Shown piece by piece: positions 1 through 8,526 of a stretch of DNA of 64,000 nucleotides (the stretch's first letter is position 1; each line of letters opens with the position of its first letter). The notes below the pieces were generated by a model that saw nothing but the letters and a program-made list of their open reading frames with translations, was not told where the DNA came from and did no database searches. Origin of the DNA: Xanthobacter autotrophicus Py2 (GTDB lineage: Bacteria; Pseudomonadota; Alphaproteobacteria; Rhizobiales; Xanthobacteraceae); assembly GCA_000017645.1 (NCBI GenBank), contig CP000781.1, positions 1,950,001-2,014,000 on the forward strand. The letters run 5' to 3'. A program made the position numbers and the translations under genes.

Positions 1-633
1 GCGCTCCAGCGACAGGACCGGGATCTGGATCAGGTCCTTGCGCGGCAGGAGATAGTTGAAGAAACGCAGCTCGAGGGGGTGCAGCACGTCCTCGGCGTCG
101 TGCAGCACGAGGCCGGCGAACTCGGTGCCGGTCATCTCCTCGTGCTGGAAGATGGCGCGCACCACCGCGTTGAGGCAGTCCGCCTTGTTGGTGGGTCCGG
201 GATTCTTCACCTCCACCCGCACCAGCTGCTTGTAGCGCCGGCGCATGCGCTCCACCTCGGCGATGGTGTCGGGATCGTTGGGATAGGTACCCACGAAGAT
301 CACGTAGCGCCGGTAGTCGAGCACGCTCACCATGTTCTCGATCATGGCCGCGATCACGCCGGATTCGAGCCAGGCGGGAATCATGATGGCGAGCGGCTGC
401 TCGTCCCGCTGGTAGAGGGCAGCAGGGGTGAGCGGGCGGATGAACGGCTCGATGACGAAGCGGCGGTAGATCCGCCGCCCCCAGTACCAGGCATCGACGA
501 ACAGGTCGTCGAGGGAGGAGATCAGGATGATCACCGCCACCACCGCCGCAGCGTATTCCACCACGCGGATGTAATCGGCCAGGAGGAATGGCCAATAAAG
601 GGACAGCCCGTCGAGGGACAGCGCGGTGGACAT
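1..633 (-). CDS. nfrB: NfrB-like c-di-GMP-regulated inner-membrane glycosyltransferase (5' part, runs off left edge)
   Basis: Only the first 211 codons are present. I translated this frame directly. A short N-terminal segment with a hydrophobic helix (about residues 27-40) is followed by the start of a family 2 glycosyltransferase domain. Several blocks match what I know of E. coli NfrB, the phage N4 receptor subunit: PLAIMIPAWLESGVIAAMI, IFVGTYPNDPDT, GPTNKADCLN, LHDAEDVLHPLELR and the Asp-x-Asp-like site HDAED. NfrB is known to polymerise UDP-ManNAc under c-di-GMP control through a C-terminal MshEN domain, which here would lie outside the window. The start lies 19 nt after the bcsB-like stop, so it is the last visible gene of the wecB operon. 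A generic cellulose-synthase-like enzyme is the alternative, but the NfrB blocks are specific. Confidence 0.85.
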   Translation of the reverse strand, partial: MSTALSLDGLSLYWPFLLADYIRVVEYAAAVVAVIILISSLDDLFVDAWYWGRRIYRRFVIEPFIRPLTPAALYQRDEQPLAIMIPAWLESGVIAAMIENMVSVLDYRRYVIFVGTYPNDPDTIAEVERMRRRYKQLVRVEVKNPGPTNKADCLNAVVRAIFQHEEMTGTEFAGLVLHDAEDVLHPLELRFFNYLLPRKDLIQIPVLSLER

Positions 634-652
634 GGCGGTGATCTTTCCGGCG

Positions 653-2947
653 TCAGCTACCGCGACGGCGCACGTAGGAGGCGCGGATCAGCAGCAGGAA
701 GAACAGGGCGGCGGCGCCGATGCCGAGCGGCAGGCCCCAGTCCGACGATTTCTGCCACAGCCGCTGAAGGGTGCCGGCCGGCCCGTCGGTGTCGGCGACC
801 CGCACCGTGCCCGGCGCGGCGCCCGAGGCGCTGAGCTCGGTGAGCGTGCCATCCACCCCCACCAGAGCCACGTCGCCCCGGGAGAGGCGCACCGGCTTCT
901 CCGGCGTCATCGCCACCGGGCCGATGCTCTGCCAGACGATGCCACGGGCGTCGTCCGCGCGCAGGGCCTGCACCAGCGCCACGTTCTTCAGGCCGGAGAT
1001 GTCGAGCAGGCGCGCCTTGTCGTCGGTGCCGACGATGAGCCGGTCACCTTCCACCCGCGCCTTGGGGGTGATGCCCTGCACCGGTACGTCAAGGGCGAGG
1101 AAGGCCCCGGCGGCGCGGAAGGAGGCACCGGGACCGGCCACCTCGAAGCTGCTGGAGCGGGCCGGGACGCCAGCGGCCGCCGCCGCCCGCACCACGCGGG
1201 GCAGGCTCGCCTTGGCGCTGGCGAGATAGGCGTCGGGCACCACCAGGTGACCGCCGGAGGCCATGGCCGCAATCACCCCGAGGAAATCGCCGCCGGGAGC
1301 AGCCCCGCCCAATTCGAAATGGCTGGTGGGCAGCACCGAGACCGGGAACGCCTGCGGCGTCTCGCGGCAGCGGTCGCTCACCGGCTGGCGCTGGAAGGTC
1401 ACGCGCAGCACGTTGCGGGCGGCCAGGGCATAGGGCGGCACGGCGGCGGTGAGATGCTCGGGATGGCCGGTGGCCTCCAGCCGCTTGGCGGCCAGCAGCA
1501 CGTCGTTTAGGAACACCGCCACCACCGGCTCGGAGGTGGAGGCGCCGGGGGCGGCGGCCACGTCGAGATTGAGCCGGCTCGGCAGGGAATGACCGCCGGT
1601 GGCGGCGGCGAGATCAAAGCTCACCACGAAATCGCCGCGGGCCAGCACGTCGAGGTTGCCCTCCGCCGGGCCGAGGCTGGCGAGGGAGACCGCCGACGGC
1701 TTCAGCGGCGCCGCATCCACCGCGCGGATGGTCACCGCGCCGGACGCCAGCGAGGTGCGCCAGAAGCTGTCGAACAGCGCCGTCGCCTTGCCGCCGGCAG
1801 CGCCGCCCACTGCGATCACCGGCCGGCCGGCGAGGGACTGCAGGCTCACCTCATCCGCCGCCACGGTGGCCGCGCCGAGGCTCGCCGCCTTGGTGCGCCA
1901 CTCGGTGAAGGCGGCCGAGGCCGGGCCGAGCCGGGCGCCGAGCGCGTCCAGCGCGCTCTTCATGGAGGTGAGGAGGCCAGCGTCGGCCACCGCCACGTCG
2001 GCGCCCAGCGGCGAGCCCGGCAGCACGAGGAGGGCGCCGAGATCGGCCGCGTCCTTGATGCGATATGTGCCGATACCGACGAAGTTCGAGAACGGTGCCA
2101 CCACGCGCAGCGAAGCCGGAACCTCGAGGCCGGAGAGGTCCACCTCGTCGCCGATGGCGGGCAGGGTCTTCACCACGAGGCGCTTGCCGGCGGCTTCCAG
2201 CGCCAGCCCGAGCCGCCAGGCGGTGTCATAGGTGTCCTTGGTCAGCGTCCCGCCCGCCACCAGCAGGCTGCCCGATCCGGGTATGCCGCTCCAGGCGGTG
2301 GCCAGGTCGCGCACGGCGCCGGCCTCGTAGGAATAGGTGAAGCGGCTTTTCGGGCTGATTTTCAACACGTTGCCGATGCCGCGCTCGTCCGCGCACAGAT
2401 ACTCGCCGATCACCGACGACCATGCGGTGCCGAGGCGCACGAAGCCGGTGGGACGCGGCTTGCCGTCCACGGCGATGGTGGCGGAGGCGCTGCCGCTGTC
2501 GCCTTCCAGACGGCGGGAATAGACCGGGGTGCCGTCCACCGAGAGCACGAGCGTGGTGCGCCCGCCGTCGCCGCGCAGATACTCGCCGTCGAGGGCGATG
2601 GCCGCATCGCTCAGCGGCACGCCGGCCGGCACCGGAAGATAAAGGTCGCGGCGCGCATCCATGCCCTGGAGCACCACCGGCCCGTCGATACCGAGATCGG
2701 ACAGGGTGTAGGAGCGCGTCACCCGCGTGTCCGCCGCCCGCTCCTGAATGGCCGAGACGATCGGGTCCGCCGTCTGCGCCATCGCGGGAGCCGCGCCGAA
2801 CAGGCCGGCCATAAGGCCGGCCGGCAGCAGGGCCGCCGCAAGCCGGACGGCGAGGGTCCGGGAGGCCCCTCTGCCAGTCCTGGCGCGGCCGCGCGCCGGG
2901 AGCACGGCGGGCGGGAGAGCCGGCGCGAAAGCGGGTTGGTGTCTCAT
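653..2947 (-). CDS. BcsB-like periplasmic cellulose-synthase-type regulatory subunit
   Basis: This 764-residue protein has a long N-terminal leader ending in an Ala-rich signal segment (cleavage near residue 57). A large periplasmic part carries the BcsB signature of jelly-roll domains (GIDGPVVLQGMDARRDLYLP, then a region rich in LVLSVDGTPVYSRRL). One C-terminal transmembrane helix ends in basic residues (LGIGAAALFFLLLIRASYV). BcsB proteins sit in the periplasm anchored to the synthase and guide the nascent glucan. No bcsA or bcsC is present: the neighbours are wecB, one nt upstream, and an nfrB-like synthase downstream. I therefore infer that it serves a non-cellulose glycan made by the NfrB-like enzyme. 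Family assignment is firm; the substrate is inference. Confidence 0.85.
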   Translation of the reverse strand: MRHQPAFAPALPPAVLPARGRARTGRGASRTLAVRLAAALLPAGLMAGLFGAAPAMAQTADPIVSAIQERAADTRVTRSYTLSDLGIDGPVVLQGMDARRDLYLPVPAGVPLSDAAIALDGEYLRGDGGRTTLVLSVDGTPVYSRRLEGDSGSASATIAVDGKPRPTGFVRLGTAWSSVIGEYLCADERGIGNVLKISPKSRFTYSYEAGAVRDLATAWSGIPGSGSLLVAGGTLTKDTYDTAWRLGLALEAAGKRLVVKTLPAIGDEVDLSGLEVPASLRVVAPFSNFVGIGTYRIKDAADLGALLVLPGSPLGADVAVADAGLLTSMKSALDALGARLGPASAAFTEWRTKAASLGAATVAADEVSLQSLAGRPVIAVGGAAGGKATALFDSFWRTSLASGAVTIRAVDAAPLKPSAVSLASLGPAEGNLDVLARGDFVVSFDLAAATGGHSLPSRLNLDVAAAPGASTSEPVVAVFLNDVLLAAKRLEATGHPEHLTAAVPPYALAARNVLRVTFQRQPVSDRCRETPQAFPVSVLPTSHFELGGAAPGGDFLGVIAAMASGGHLVVPDAYLASAKASLPRVVRAAAAAGVPARSSSFEVAGPGASFRAAGAFLALDVPVQGITPKARVEGDRLIVGTDDKARLLDISGLKNVALVQALRADDARGIVWQSIGPVAMTPEKPVRLSRGDVALVGVDGTLTELSASGAAPGTVRVADTDGPAGTLQRLWQKSSDWGLPLGIGAAALFFLLLIRASYVRRRGS

Positions 2948-2948
2948 G

Positions 2949-4178
2949 TCAGTCTCTCACGGGCATGGCAGCAAGGCCGGCCGGACGCCGGGGCGCAGGC
3001 GCAGCGGAGGGGAAGGCGGGGGCGGAGAAGGTGGGGGCGGCGGACAGTGGAGCGAATTCATCCACCGGCCGTCCGCAGAGGCAGTCGAGGATGCGGCGAC
3101 AGGCCTGCCCGTCGCCATAAGGATTGATGCGGCCGCTATAGGCGGCATAAGCGTCGGGGTCATCGAGCAGTCGCGTGACGGCGGCGACGATGGCGGCGCG
3201 GGCGGTGCCGACCAGCTCCACCGTACCCGCCTCCACCGCTTCCGGCCGCTCGGTCACCTCGCGCATGACCAGCACCGGCTTGCCCAGCGCCGGCGCCTCC
3301 TCCTGCACGCCGCCGGAATCGGTGAGCACCAGGTGGGCGCGCTGCAGCAGCCGCTGGAACGGCAGGTAATCGAGAGGCGGCACCAGATGGATGTTGGCCC
3401 GGCCGGCAAGTTCCTCTGTCACCGGCCCACGCACATTGGGGTTGAGGTGCACGGGATAGACGATCTCCACGTCGGACCGGCCGGCGATCTGTGCCAGCGC
3501 GGCGCAAATGGAGCGGAAGCCGTCGCCGAAATTCTCACGGCGGTGGCCGGTGACGAGCAGGATGCGCTTGGCGGGATCAAGCGCCGGCAGCGCCCGGTCG
3601 AGGGCGGCCGCGAGGTCCGGGTCGCCATCGATCCGCGCCTGCGTCGCCTGGAGGGCATCGATCACGGTATTGCCGGTGACCACCACCCGGCCGGCGAGCC
3701 GCTCGGCGGCAAGGTTCGCCCCGGCGCCGGCGGTGGGTGCGAACAGAAGGTCGGCGACCAGATCCACCACCCGGCGGTTCATCTCCTCCGGGAAGGGCTG
3801 GGCGAGATCATAGGTGCGCAGGCCCGCTTCCACATGCCCCACCGGGATGCGACGATGGAAGGCGGCCAGCGCCGCCGCCATGGCGGTGGTGGTGTCGCCA
3901 TGGACCAGCACGCGATCGGGCTGGACCTGCGCCAGCACCTGATCAAGGCCGGTGAGCGCGCCGGCGGCAAGGCCGCTGAGCCCCTGGTTGTGGGCCATGA
4001 GGCCGAGGTCGAAATCGGGGCGGATGTCGAACAGGCGCAGCACCGGGTCCAGCATCTCGCGGTGCTGACCGGTGACGCAGACCACGGACACGACCTCAGG
4101 CGCCCCCGCGAGGGTGCGGACCAGCGGCGCCATCTTGATGGCCTCCGGGCGCGTGCCGAAGATCGACAAAATTCTCAA
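2949..4178 (-). CDS. wecB: UDP-N-acetylglucosamine 2-epimerase (non-hydrolysing)
   Basis: This enzyme converts UDP-GlcNAc to UDP-ManNAc in the cytoplasm. Family blocks are clear: RILSIFGTRPEAIKMAPL at the N-terminus, TGQHREMLDPVL, GDTTTAMAAALAAF, GHVEAGLRTYDL, TGHRRENFGDGF, LTDSGGVQEEAPALGKPVL and ERPEAVEAGTVELVG. About 45 Pro/Ala-rich residues extend the C-terminus beyond the usual length. I chose a TTG start at 4178 because it places the canonical N-terminus at residue 2 and leaves room for a promoter whose -35 is at 4225-4230. The frame is also open from a GTG at 4214. The stop is separated from the bcsB-like start by one base (TGA-C-ATG), so the two are translationally coupled. The product is the donor expected for NfrB-type synthases. 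Confidence 0.93.
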   Translation of the reverse strand: MRILSIFGTRPEAIKMAPLVRTLAGAPEVVSVVCVTGQHREMLDPVLRLFDIRPDFDLGLMAHNQGLSGLAAGALTGLDQVLAQVQPDRVLVHGDTTTAMAAALAAFHRRIPVGHVEAGLRTYDLAQPFPEEMNRRVVDLVADLLFAPTAGAGANLAAERLAGRVVVTGNTVIDALQATQARIDGDPDLAAALDRALPALDPAKRILLVTGHRRENFGDGFRSICAALAQIAGRSDVEIVYPVHLNPNVRGPVTEELAGRANIHLVPPLDYLPFQRLLQRAHLVLTDSGGVQEEAPALGKPVLVMREVTERPEAVEAGTVELVGTARAAIVAAVTRLLDDPDAYAAYSGRINPYGDGQACRRILDCLCGRPVDEFAPLSAAPTFSAPAFPSAAPAPRRPAGLAAMPVRD

Positions 4179-4201
4179 GGCGCGTCCCCGGCGATTCGAT
4201 T

Positions 4202-4230
4202 TTGGAAAAAACACGAACCATTGTTGTCAA
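4202..4230 (-). promoter_or_regulatory. Candidate sigma-70 promoter for the wecB operon
   Basis: On the minus strand a consensus TTGACA (4230-4225) is followed after 17 nt by a weak -10-like TTCCAA (4207-4202). Transcription would begin near 4195, just upstream of the TTG start I assigned to wecB and downstream of the alternative GTG. The -10 match is poor, so this is tentative. Confidence 0.35.
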
Positions 4231-4392
4231 GGTCAAGTTTTTAGCACTGACGGAACGTGGAACGCAATTTACCGTTGGACGTGGTTTCCTCGGGCAGACT
4301 TGCGGGCATGCGGAGACCGCGTGCCGCCTCCCCTTCCATGGTCACGCACTGTGAACAGAGAAGGTTGAGCGACACTTAAGCCCAAAATCCTT

Positions 4393-4411
4393 ATTTCGCA
4401 AAATGCGAAAT
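4393..4411. other. Perfect AT-rich inverted repeat between tlpA-like gene and wecB
   Basis: ATTTCGCA and TGCGAAAT are separated by AAA. The element begins 16 nt after the stop of the TlpA-like gene on the minus strand and lies about 160 nt upstream of the candidate wecB promoter. It may be a weak terminator without a good T run, or an operator for a dimeric repressor. I cannot decide between these. Confidence 0.4.
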
Positions 4412-4427
4412 TCACGCCTACATGGTG

Positions 4428-5225
4428 TTACCGCACCGGCGATGTGCTCGCGCCGGTCCCGATCGCCGCGCGGACCAGAGCCTCAGCCTCGGCACCGCCC
4501 CATTCGGCAGGTCCCGCAAGGTAACCCATCTCGCAGCCGTCACGGTCCACGATGACCGTGGTGGGCAGGCCGAACCCCCGTCCAACCCCGCGCAGGGCCT
4601 GGAAAGTCTTCGTTGCCGGGTCGGCATAGAAGGCAAGGCGCTTCACCCCGATCTCGTCGAGGAAGGCCCGAGGCTTGTCGGGATCGCGGGTGTCGAGATT
4701 GACCGCCACCACCTCGAAATCCGGCCCGCCCAGGCTGCCCTGAAGCCGGTCGAGGTCCGGCATCTCCTTTCGGCAGGGGACGCACCAGGTCGCCCAGAGA
4801 TTGAGCAAAACCACCCGGCCTTTGAAGTCGGCCAGCGTCACCTCCTTGCCATTGGCGCCGGTAAAGGCGAGGGGCGGCAGGCGGCGCGGCTCGGTGGCCG
4901 GGGAGAAGGCGGCAAGGCCGCCCTTGGCCAGCGGCACGAACGCCCGCGCGCGCTCCACGGTGCCCTGGCAGGCGGCATCCGACACCTTGAACGCAGCCGG
5001 CTCCGCGGCCGGCGCGGAGGTGACCTGAGGCGCCTGTGCATTGCCGGGGAGGCGGTTCATCCCGTATAGGGCGAGCGCGCCGGCAACGGCGCCCGCCAGC
5101 GTCGCCAGCGCGACGAGACCGACGGTCCGCACGCCGGAGCCGCGCCGCCCCTTGGGAGGCGTCGTTGCCGGCCCGGTCGCCGTCTCGTCTGTTTCGGTCG
5201 CGCGGGGCTGGTCGGCTTCGGTCAT
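4428..5225 (-). CDS. TlpA-family membrane-anchored thiol:disulfide oxidoreductase
   Basis: An N-terminal cytoplasmic tail is followed by one transmembrane helix ([20 protein letters not shown]). A periplasmic thioredoxin-fold domain carries [20 protein letters not shown] with the redox pair WCVPC, and a cis-Pro region [20 protein letters not shown]. TlpA/ResA proteins reduce periplasmic disulfides, often in cytochrome c or oxidase maturation. The gene is head-to-head with argH. The ATG at 5225 leaves a 16-nt gap; a second in-frame ATG at 5243 would make the start codon overlap that of argH on the other strand. The arrangement of tlpA next to argH and lysA is common in Hyphomicrobiales as far as I know. 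Confidence 0.9.
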   Translation of the reverse strand: MTEADQPRATETDETATGPATTPPKGRRGSGVRTVGLVALATLAGAVAGALALYGMNRLPGNAQAPQVTSAPAAEPAAFKVSDAACQGTVERARAFVPLAKGGLAAFSPATEPRRLPPLAFTGANGKEVTLADFKGRVVLLNLWATWCVPCRKEMPDLDRLQGSLGGPDFEVVAVNLDTRDPDKPRAFLDEIGVKRLAFYADPATKTFQALRGVGRGFGLPTTVIVDRDGCEMGYLAGPAEWGGAEAEALVRAAIGTGASTSPVR

Positions 5226-5241
5226 CACGAGGGGATCCGTC

Positions 5242-6630
5242 ATGAGCAACAAGATGTGGGGCGGGCGCTTTACCTCCGCCCCCGACGCCATCATGGAGGA
5301 GATCAACGCCTCCATCGGCTTCGACCAGCGTCTTTATGCGCAGGACATCGCCGGATCCAAGGCCCACGCAAAGATGCTCGCGGCCCAAGGCATCGTGGCG
5401 GCGCAAGATGCCGACAGGATCGCGGAGGGTCTAGACACGATCCTGTCAGAGATCGAGGCCGGCAATTTCACCTTCAAGCGCGAGCTCGAGGACATCCACA
5501 TGAACGTGGAGAGCCGCCTCGCCGAGCTGATCGGAGCCTCCGCCGGCCGCCTCCACACCGCCCGCTCGCGCAACGACCAGGTGGCCACCGACTTCCGCCT
5601 CTATGTGCGCGACACATTGGACGCCCTCGACGCCCAGCTCGCCGACCTGCAGCGGGCTCTGGCCGAGAAGGCGCTGGCCCACGCCGCCACCGTCATGCCC
5701 GGCTTCACTCATTTGCAGACCGCCCAGCCGGTGACCTTCGGCCACCACCTGATGGCCTATGTGGAGATGGTGGCGCGCGACCGCGGCCGCCTCGCCGATG
5801 CGCGCAAGCGCCTGAACGAGTGCCCGCTGGGCTCGGCGGCGCTGGCCGGCACCTCCTTCCCCATCGACAGGGACGCGACCGCGAAAGCGCTCGGCTTCGA
5901 CCGGCCCACCGCCAATTCGCTGGACGCCGTCTCCGACCGCGACTTCGTCATGGAGACGCTTTCAGCCGCCTCCATCTGCGCGGTGCATCTCTCGCGCTTC
6001 GCCGAGGAGGTGGTGATCTGGACCTCGCCGTCCTTCGCCCTGGTGAAGCTCTCGGACAAGTTCACCACCGGCTCGTCCATCATGCCGCAGAAGCGCAACC
6101 CGGACGCGGCCGAGCTGGTGCGGGCCAAGGCCGGGCGCATCATCGGCGCGCTCACCGGCATCCTGGTGGTGATGAAGGGCCTGCCGCTGGCCTATGCCAA
6201 GGACATGCAGGAGGACAAGGAAGGCGCCTTCGACGCCTTCTCGGCTCTGTCCCTGGTGGTGGCGGCCTCGGCCGGCATGGTGCGCGACATCGTCCCGGAC
6301 GAGAAGCGCATGGAGAAGGCGGCGGGCCAGGGCTATTCCACCGCCACCGACCTTGCCGACTGGCTGGTGCGCGCCCTCAACATCCCGTTCCGGGAGGCCC
6401 ACCACATCACCGGGCGCATCGTCGGGCTCGCCTCCGACCGCGGCATTGCGCTGCACAAGCTGTCCCTCGACGACATGCAGGGGGTGGATGCGCGGATCAC
6501 CCAGGACGTGTTCTCGGTGCTGTCCGTGGTGCGCTCCGTGCGCAGCCGGGTGAGCTATGGCGGCACCGCGCCGACCCGGGTGCGGACCCAGGCCAAGCGC
6601 TGGCTCAAGAAGCTCGGGGTCCCGGCGTGA
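5242..6630 (+). CDS. argH: Argininosuccinate lyase
   Basis: It cleaves argininosuccinate to arginine and fumarate, the last step of arginine synthesis, in the cytoplasm. The 462 residues are the normal length. Family signatures are intact: [11 protein letters not shown] at the N-terminus, [33 protein letters not shown] and the superfamily motif [20 protein letters not shown]. The frame is open upstream, but ATG 5242 has a clear Shine-Dalgarno (GAGGGG at 5229-5234) and gives the canonical MSNKMWGG start. It is followed by an lptM-like gene and lysA, an order I regard as conserved in related bacteria. Confidence 0.97.
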   Translation: MSNKMWGGRFTSAPDAIMEEINASIGFDQRLYAQDIAGSKAHAKMLAAQGIVAAQDADRIAEGLDTILSEIEAGNFTFKRELEDIHMNVESRLAELIGASAGRLHTARSRNDQVATDFRLYVRDTLDALDAQLADLQRALAEKALAHAATVMPGFTHLQTAQPVTFGHHLMAYVEMVARDRGRLADARKRLNECPLGSAALAGTSFPIDRDATAKALGFDRPTANSLDAVSDRDFVMETLSAASICAVHLSRFAEEVVIWTSPSFALVKLSDKFTTGSSIMPQKRNPDAAELVRAKAGRIIGALTGILVVMKGLPLAYAKDMQEDKEGAFDAFSALSLVVAASAGMVRDIVPDEKRMEKAAGQGYSTATDLADWLVRALNIPFREAHHITGRIVGLASDRGIALHKLSLDDMQGVDARITQDVFSVLSVVRSVRSRVSYGGTAPTRVRTQAKRWLKKLGVPA

Positions 6631-6737
6631 CGCACCCTGCTCCATCACCCATCTCGCAGCGCGGGAGGCGGGGGCTCGCCTTTGGCGCGGCGCGGGCTAT
6701 AGTGGCGGCCACCTTTTCCGGAACGGCCCCAACCGCC

Positions 6738-7088
6738 ATGCGCCCTCTTCTCGTCCCCCTCGCCCTCTGCGGCACCCTCGCCCTCGCGGCGTGTGGCGTG
6801 AAGGGACCGCTTGAGCCGCCGCCCGGCGCCCATGCCACGCCCGAGGCCACCAAGCCGGCGGTCCAGCAGGCGGCGGTCACCTCGGCCAAGCCGGGCACGA
6901 AGCCGAACGCGGCGGCCGATGCCCCCTATATCGCCCCCGCCTCGGATGGCGAGATCCTCGAAAGCGCCACCCCCCACGCGGAGTGGCAGAAAAAGAAAGC
7001 GGCCCCCGGCGCCACCACCGGCGAATCGCCGCTGCTGAAGGGCGTCACCAAGCCCGACCAGCCCTTCATCCTCGACAGCCTGCTCTGA
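6738..7088 (+). CDS. lptM: LptM (YifL)-like small lipoprotein
   Basis: This 116-residue protein starts with a type II signal peptide ending in LALAACGVKGPLEPPPG. The lipobox Cys (near residue 19) is followed by the GVKGPLEPP pattern typical of LptM/YifL proteins, which help LptD fold in the outer membrane of E. coli. The rest is Pro/Ala/Lys-rich and low in complexity, longer than the E. coli protein, which is usual in alphaproteobacteria. It sits directly upstream of lysA, as in many proteobacteria. Function beyond the lipobox region is by analogy. Confidence 0.85.
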   Translation: MRPLLVPLALCGTLALAACGVKGPLEPPPGAHATPEATKPAVQQAAVTSAKPGTKPNAAADAPYIAPASDGEILESATPHAEWQKKKAAPGATTGESPLLKGVTKPDQPFILDSLL

Positions 7089-7180
7089 AAGCAGGACCCA
7101 AGAGGTATAGCTTCGCGCCCGGCGGACGGGCCCCGACCGTCCCGGCCCGAACGACAGCGCGCACGGACCGCCCCCTCTCC

Positions 7181-8449
7181 ATGCACCATTTCGACTACCG
7201 CAACGGCCGCCTTTTCGCCGAGGACGTGGACATCACCCCCCTCGCCGCCGAGGTGCGCACCCCCTTCTATTGCTATTCCAGCGCCACCCTGGAACGTCAC
7301 TACCAGGTGTTCATGGAGGCGTTCAGCGGCCGCGACGTGCTGCTGTGCTACGCCCTGAAGGCCAATTCCAACCAGTCAGTCATCGCAACGCTGGCCCGGC
7401 TCGGCGCGGGGGCGGACATCGTCTCCGCCGGCGAGCTGGCGCGCGCCCGTGCCGCCGGCGTGCCGGCGGAGCGCATCGTCTTCTCCGGCGTGGGCAAGAC
7501 CCGCGAGGAGATGGCGGCGGCGCTGGACGGCGGCATCCTGTGCTTCAACGTGGAGAGCGAGCCCGAGCTTGCGGCCCTCTCCGAGGTGGCGACCGCCATG
7601 GGGGTGAGCGCCCCGGTCTCCATCCGCGTCAACCCGGACGTGGACGCCAAGACCCACAAGAAGATCTCCACCGGCAAGTCCGCCACCAAGTTCGGCATTC
7701 CCATCTCGCGGGCCCGCGAGGTCTACGACTATGCCGCGCGCCTGCCCGGCCTCGCCATCACCGGCGTGGACATGCACATCGGCAGCCAGATCACCGACAT
7801 GGCGCCCTTCGACAATGCGGTGACATTGCTGGCGGAACTGGCGCGCGACCTGCTCGCGGCGGGCCACAGGCTGCACCACATGGATCTCGGCGGCGGGCTC
7901 GGCGTGCCCTACGCCGCCTCCGACCCGGTGCCGCCGCCGCCCAGCGCCTATGCTGAGGTGGTCAGCCGCGCCCTCGGCGACCTGAAGCTGCCGCTGGTGT
8001 TCGAGATGGGCCGCATGCTGGTGGCCAATGCCGGCATCCTCGTCACCAGGGTGATCTATGTGAAGGAGGGCGAGGGCAAGACCTTCGTGGTGGTGGACGC
8101 CGCCATGAACGACCTCATCCGCCCCACCCTCTACGAGGCGCACCACGACATCATTCCCGTGGTCGAGCCGGCGGCCGATGCACCGCTGGTGGTGGCGGAC
8201 GTGGTGGGACCGGTGTGCGAGACCGGCGATTTCCTCGCCCTCGACCGTCCGCTGCCGCGCCTGAAGGCCGGCGACCTGCTGGCGGTGATGACGGCCGGCG
8301 CCTATGGCGCGGTGCAGGCGAGCACATACAATACCCGTCCGCTGGTGCCGGAGGTGCTGGTGCGCGGCGCGGCGGCGGCCGTGGTGCGGCCGCGCCTGGA
8401 GGTGGCCGACCTCATCGCCCTCGACCGCCCCGCGCCCTGGCTGGCCTGA
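7181..8449 (+). CDS. lysA: Diaminopimelate decarboxylase
   Basis: This PLP enzyme decarboxylates meso-diaminopimelate to lysine. The 422-residue product has the PLP-lysine block YALKANSNQSVIATLARLGA, the HIGSQI motif, a Gly-rich phosphate loop DLGGGLGVPY and the C-terminal VGPVCETGDFLALDR block that completes the dimer active site. I took the ATG at 7181 rather than the longer open frame because it gives the canonical MHHFDYRNGRLFAEDV start. It lies 92 nt after the LptM-like gene and is probably cotranscribed with argH. Confidence 0.96.
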   Translation: MHHFDYRNGRLFAEDVDITPLAAEVRTPFYCYSSATLERHYQVFMEAFSGRDVLLCYALKANSNQSVIATLARLGAGADIVSAGELARARAAGVPAERIVFSGVGKTREEMAAALDGGILCFNVESEPELAALSEVATAMGVSAPVSIRVNPDVDAKTHKKISTGKSATKFGIPISRAREVYDYAARLPGLAITGVDMHIGSQITDMAPFDNAVTLLAELARDLLAAGHRLHHMDLGGGLGVPYAASDPVPPPPSAYAEVVSRALGDLKLPLVFEMGRMLVANAGILVTRVIYVKEGEGKTFVVVDAAMNDLIRPTLYEAHHDIIPVVEPAADAPLVVADVVGPVCETGDFLALDRPLPRLKAGDLLAVMTAGAYGAVQASTYNTRPLVPEVLVRGAAAAVVRPRLEVADLIALDRPAPWLA

Positions 8450-8526
8450 GTCTGGAGGGCGTTATCCGCCTGCCCTCGTCCGCCTGCCCTCGATGACGCT
8501 GCACGCAGGCCGGACCGGGCCGGCGC

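Noticed and set aside
1589..3127. Long plus-strand open frame opposite the bcsB-like gene
   Set aside because: His/Arg/Gly-rich translation typical of the antisense of a GC-rich gene. The minus-strand BcsB-like protein explains the region.
5256..7088. 610-codon plus-strand frame overlapping argH
   Set aside because: It is argH read in another frame with Arg/Pro/Gly bias. Only its last 117 codons, in the LptM-like frame, are real.
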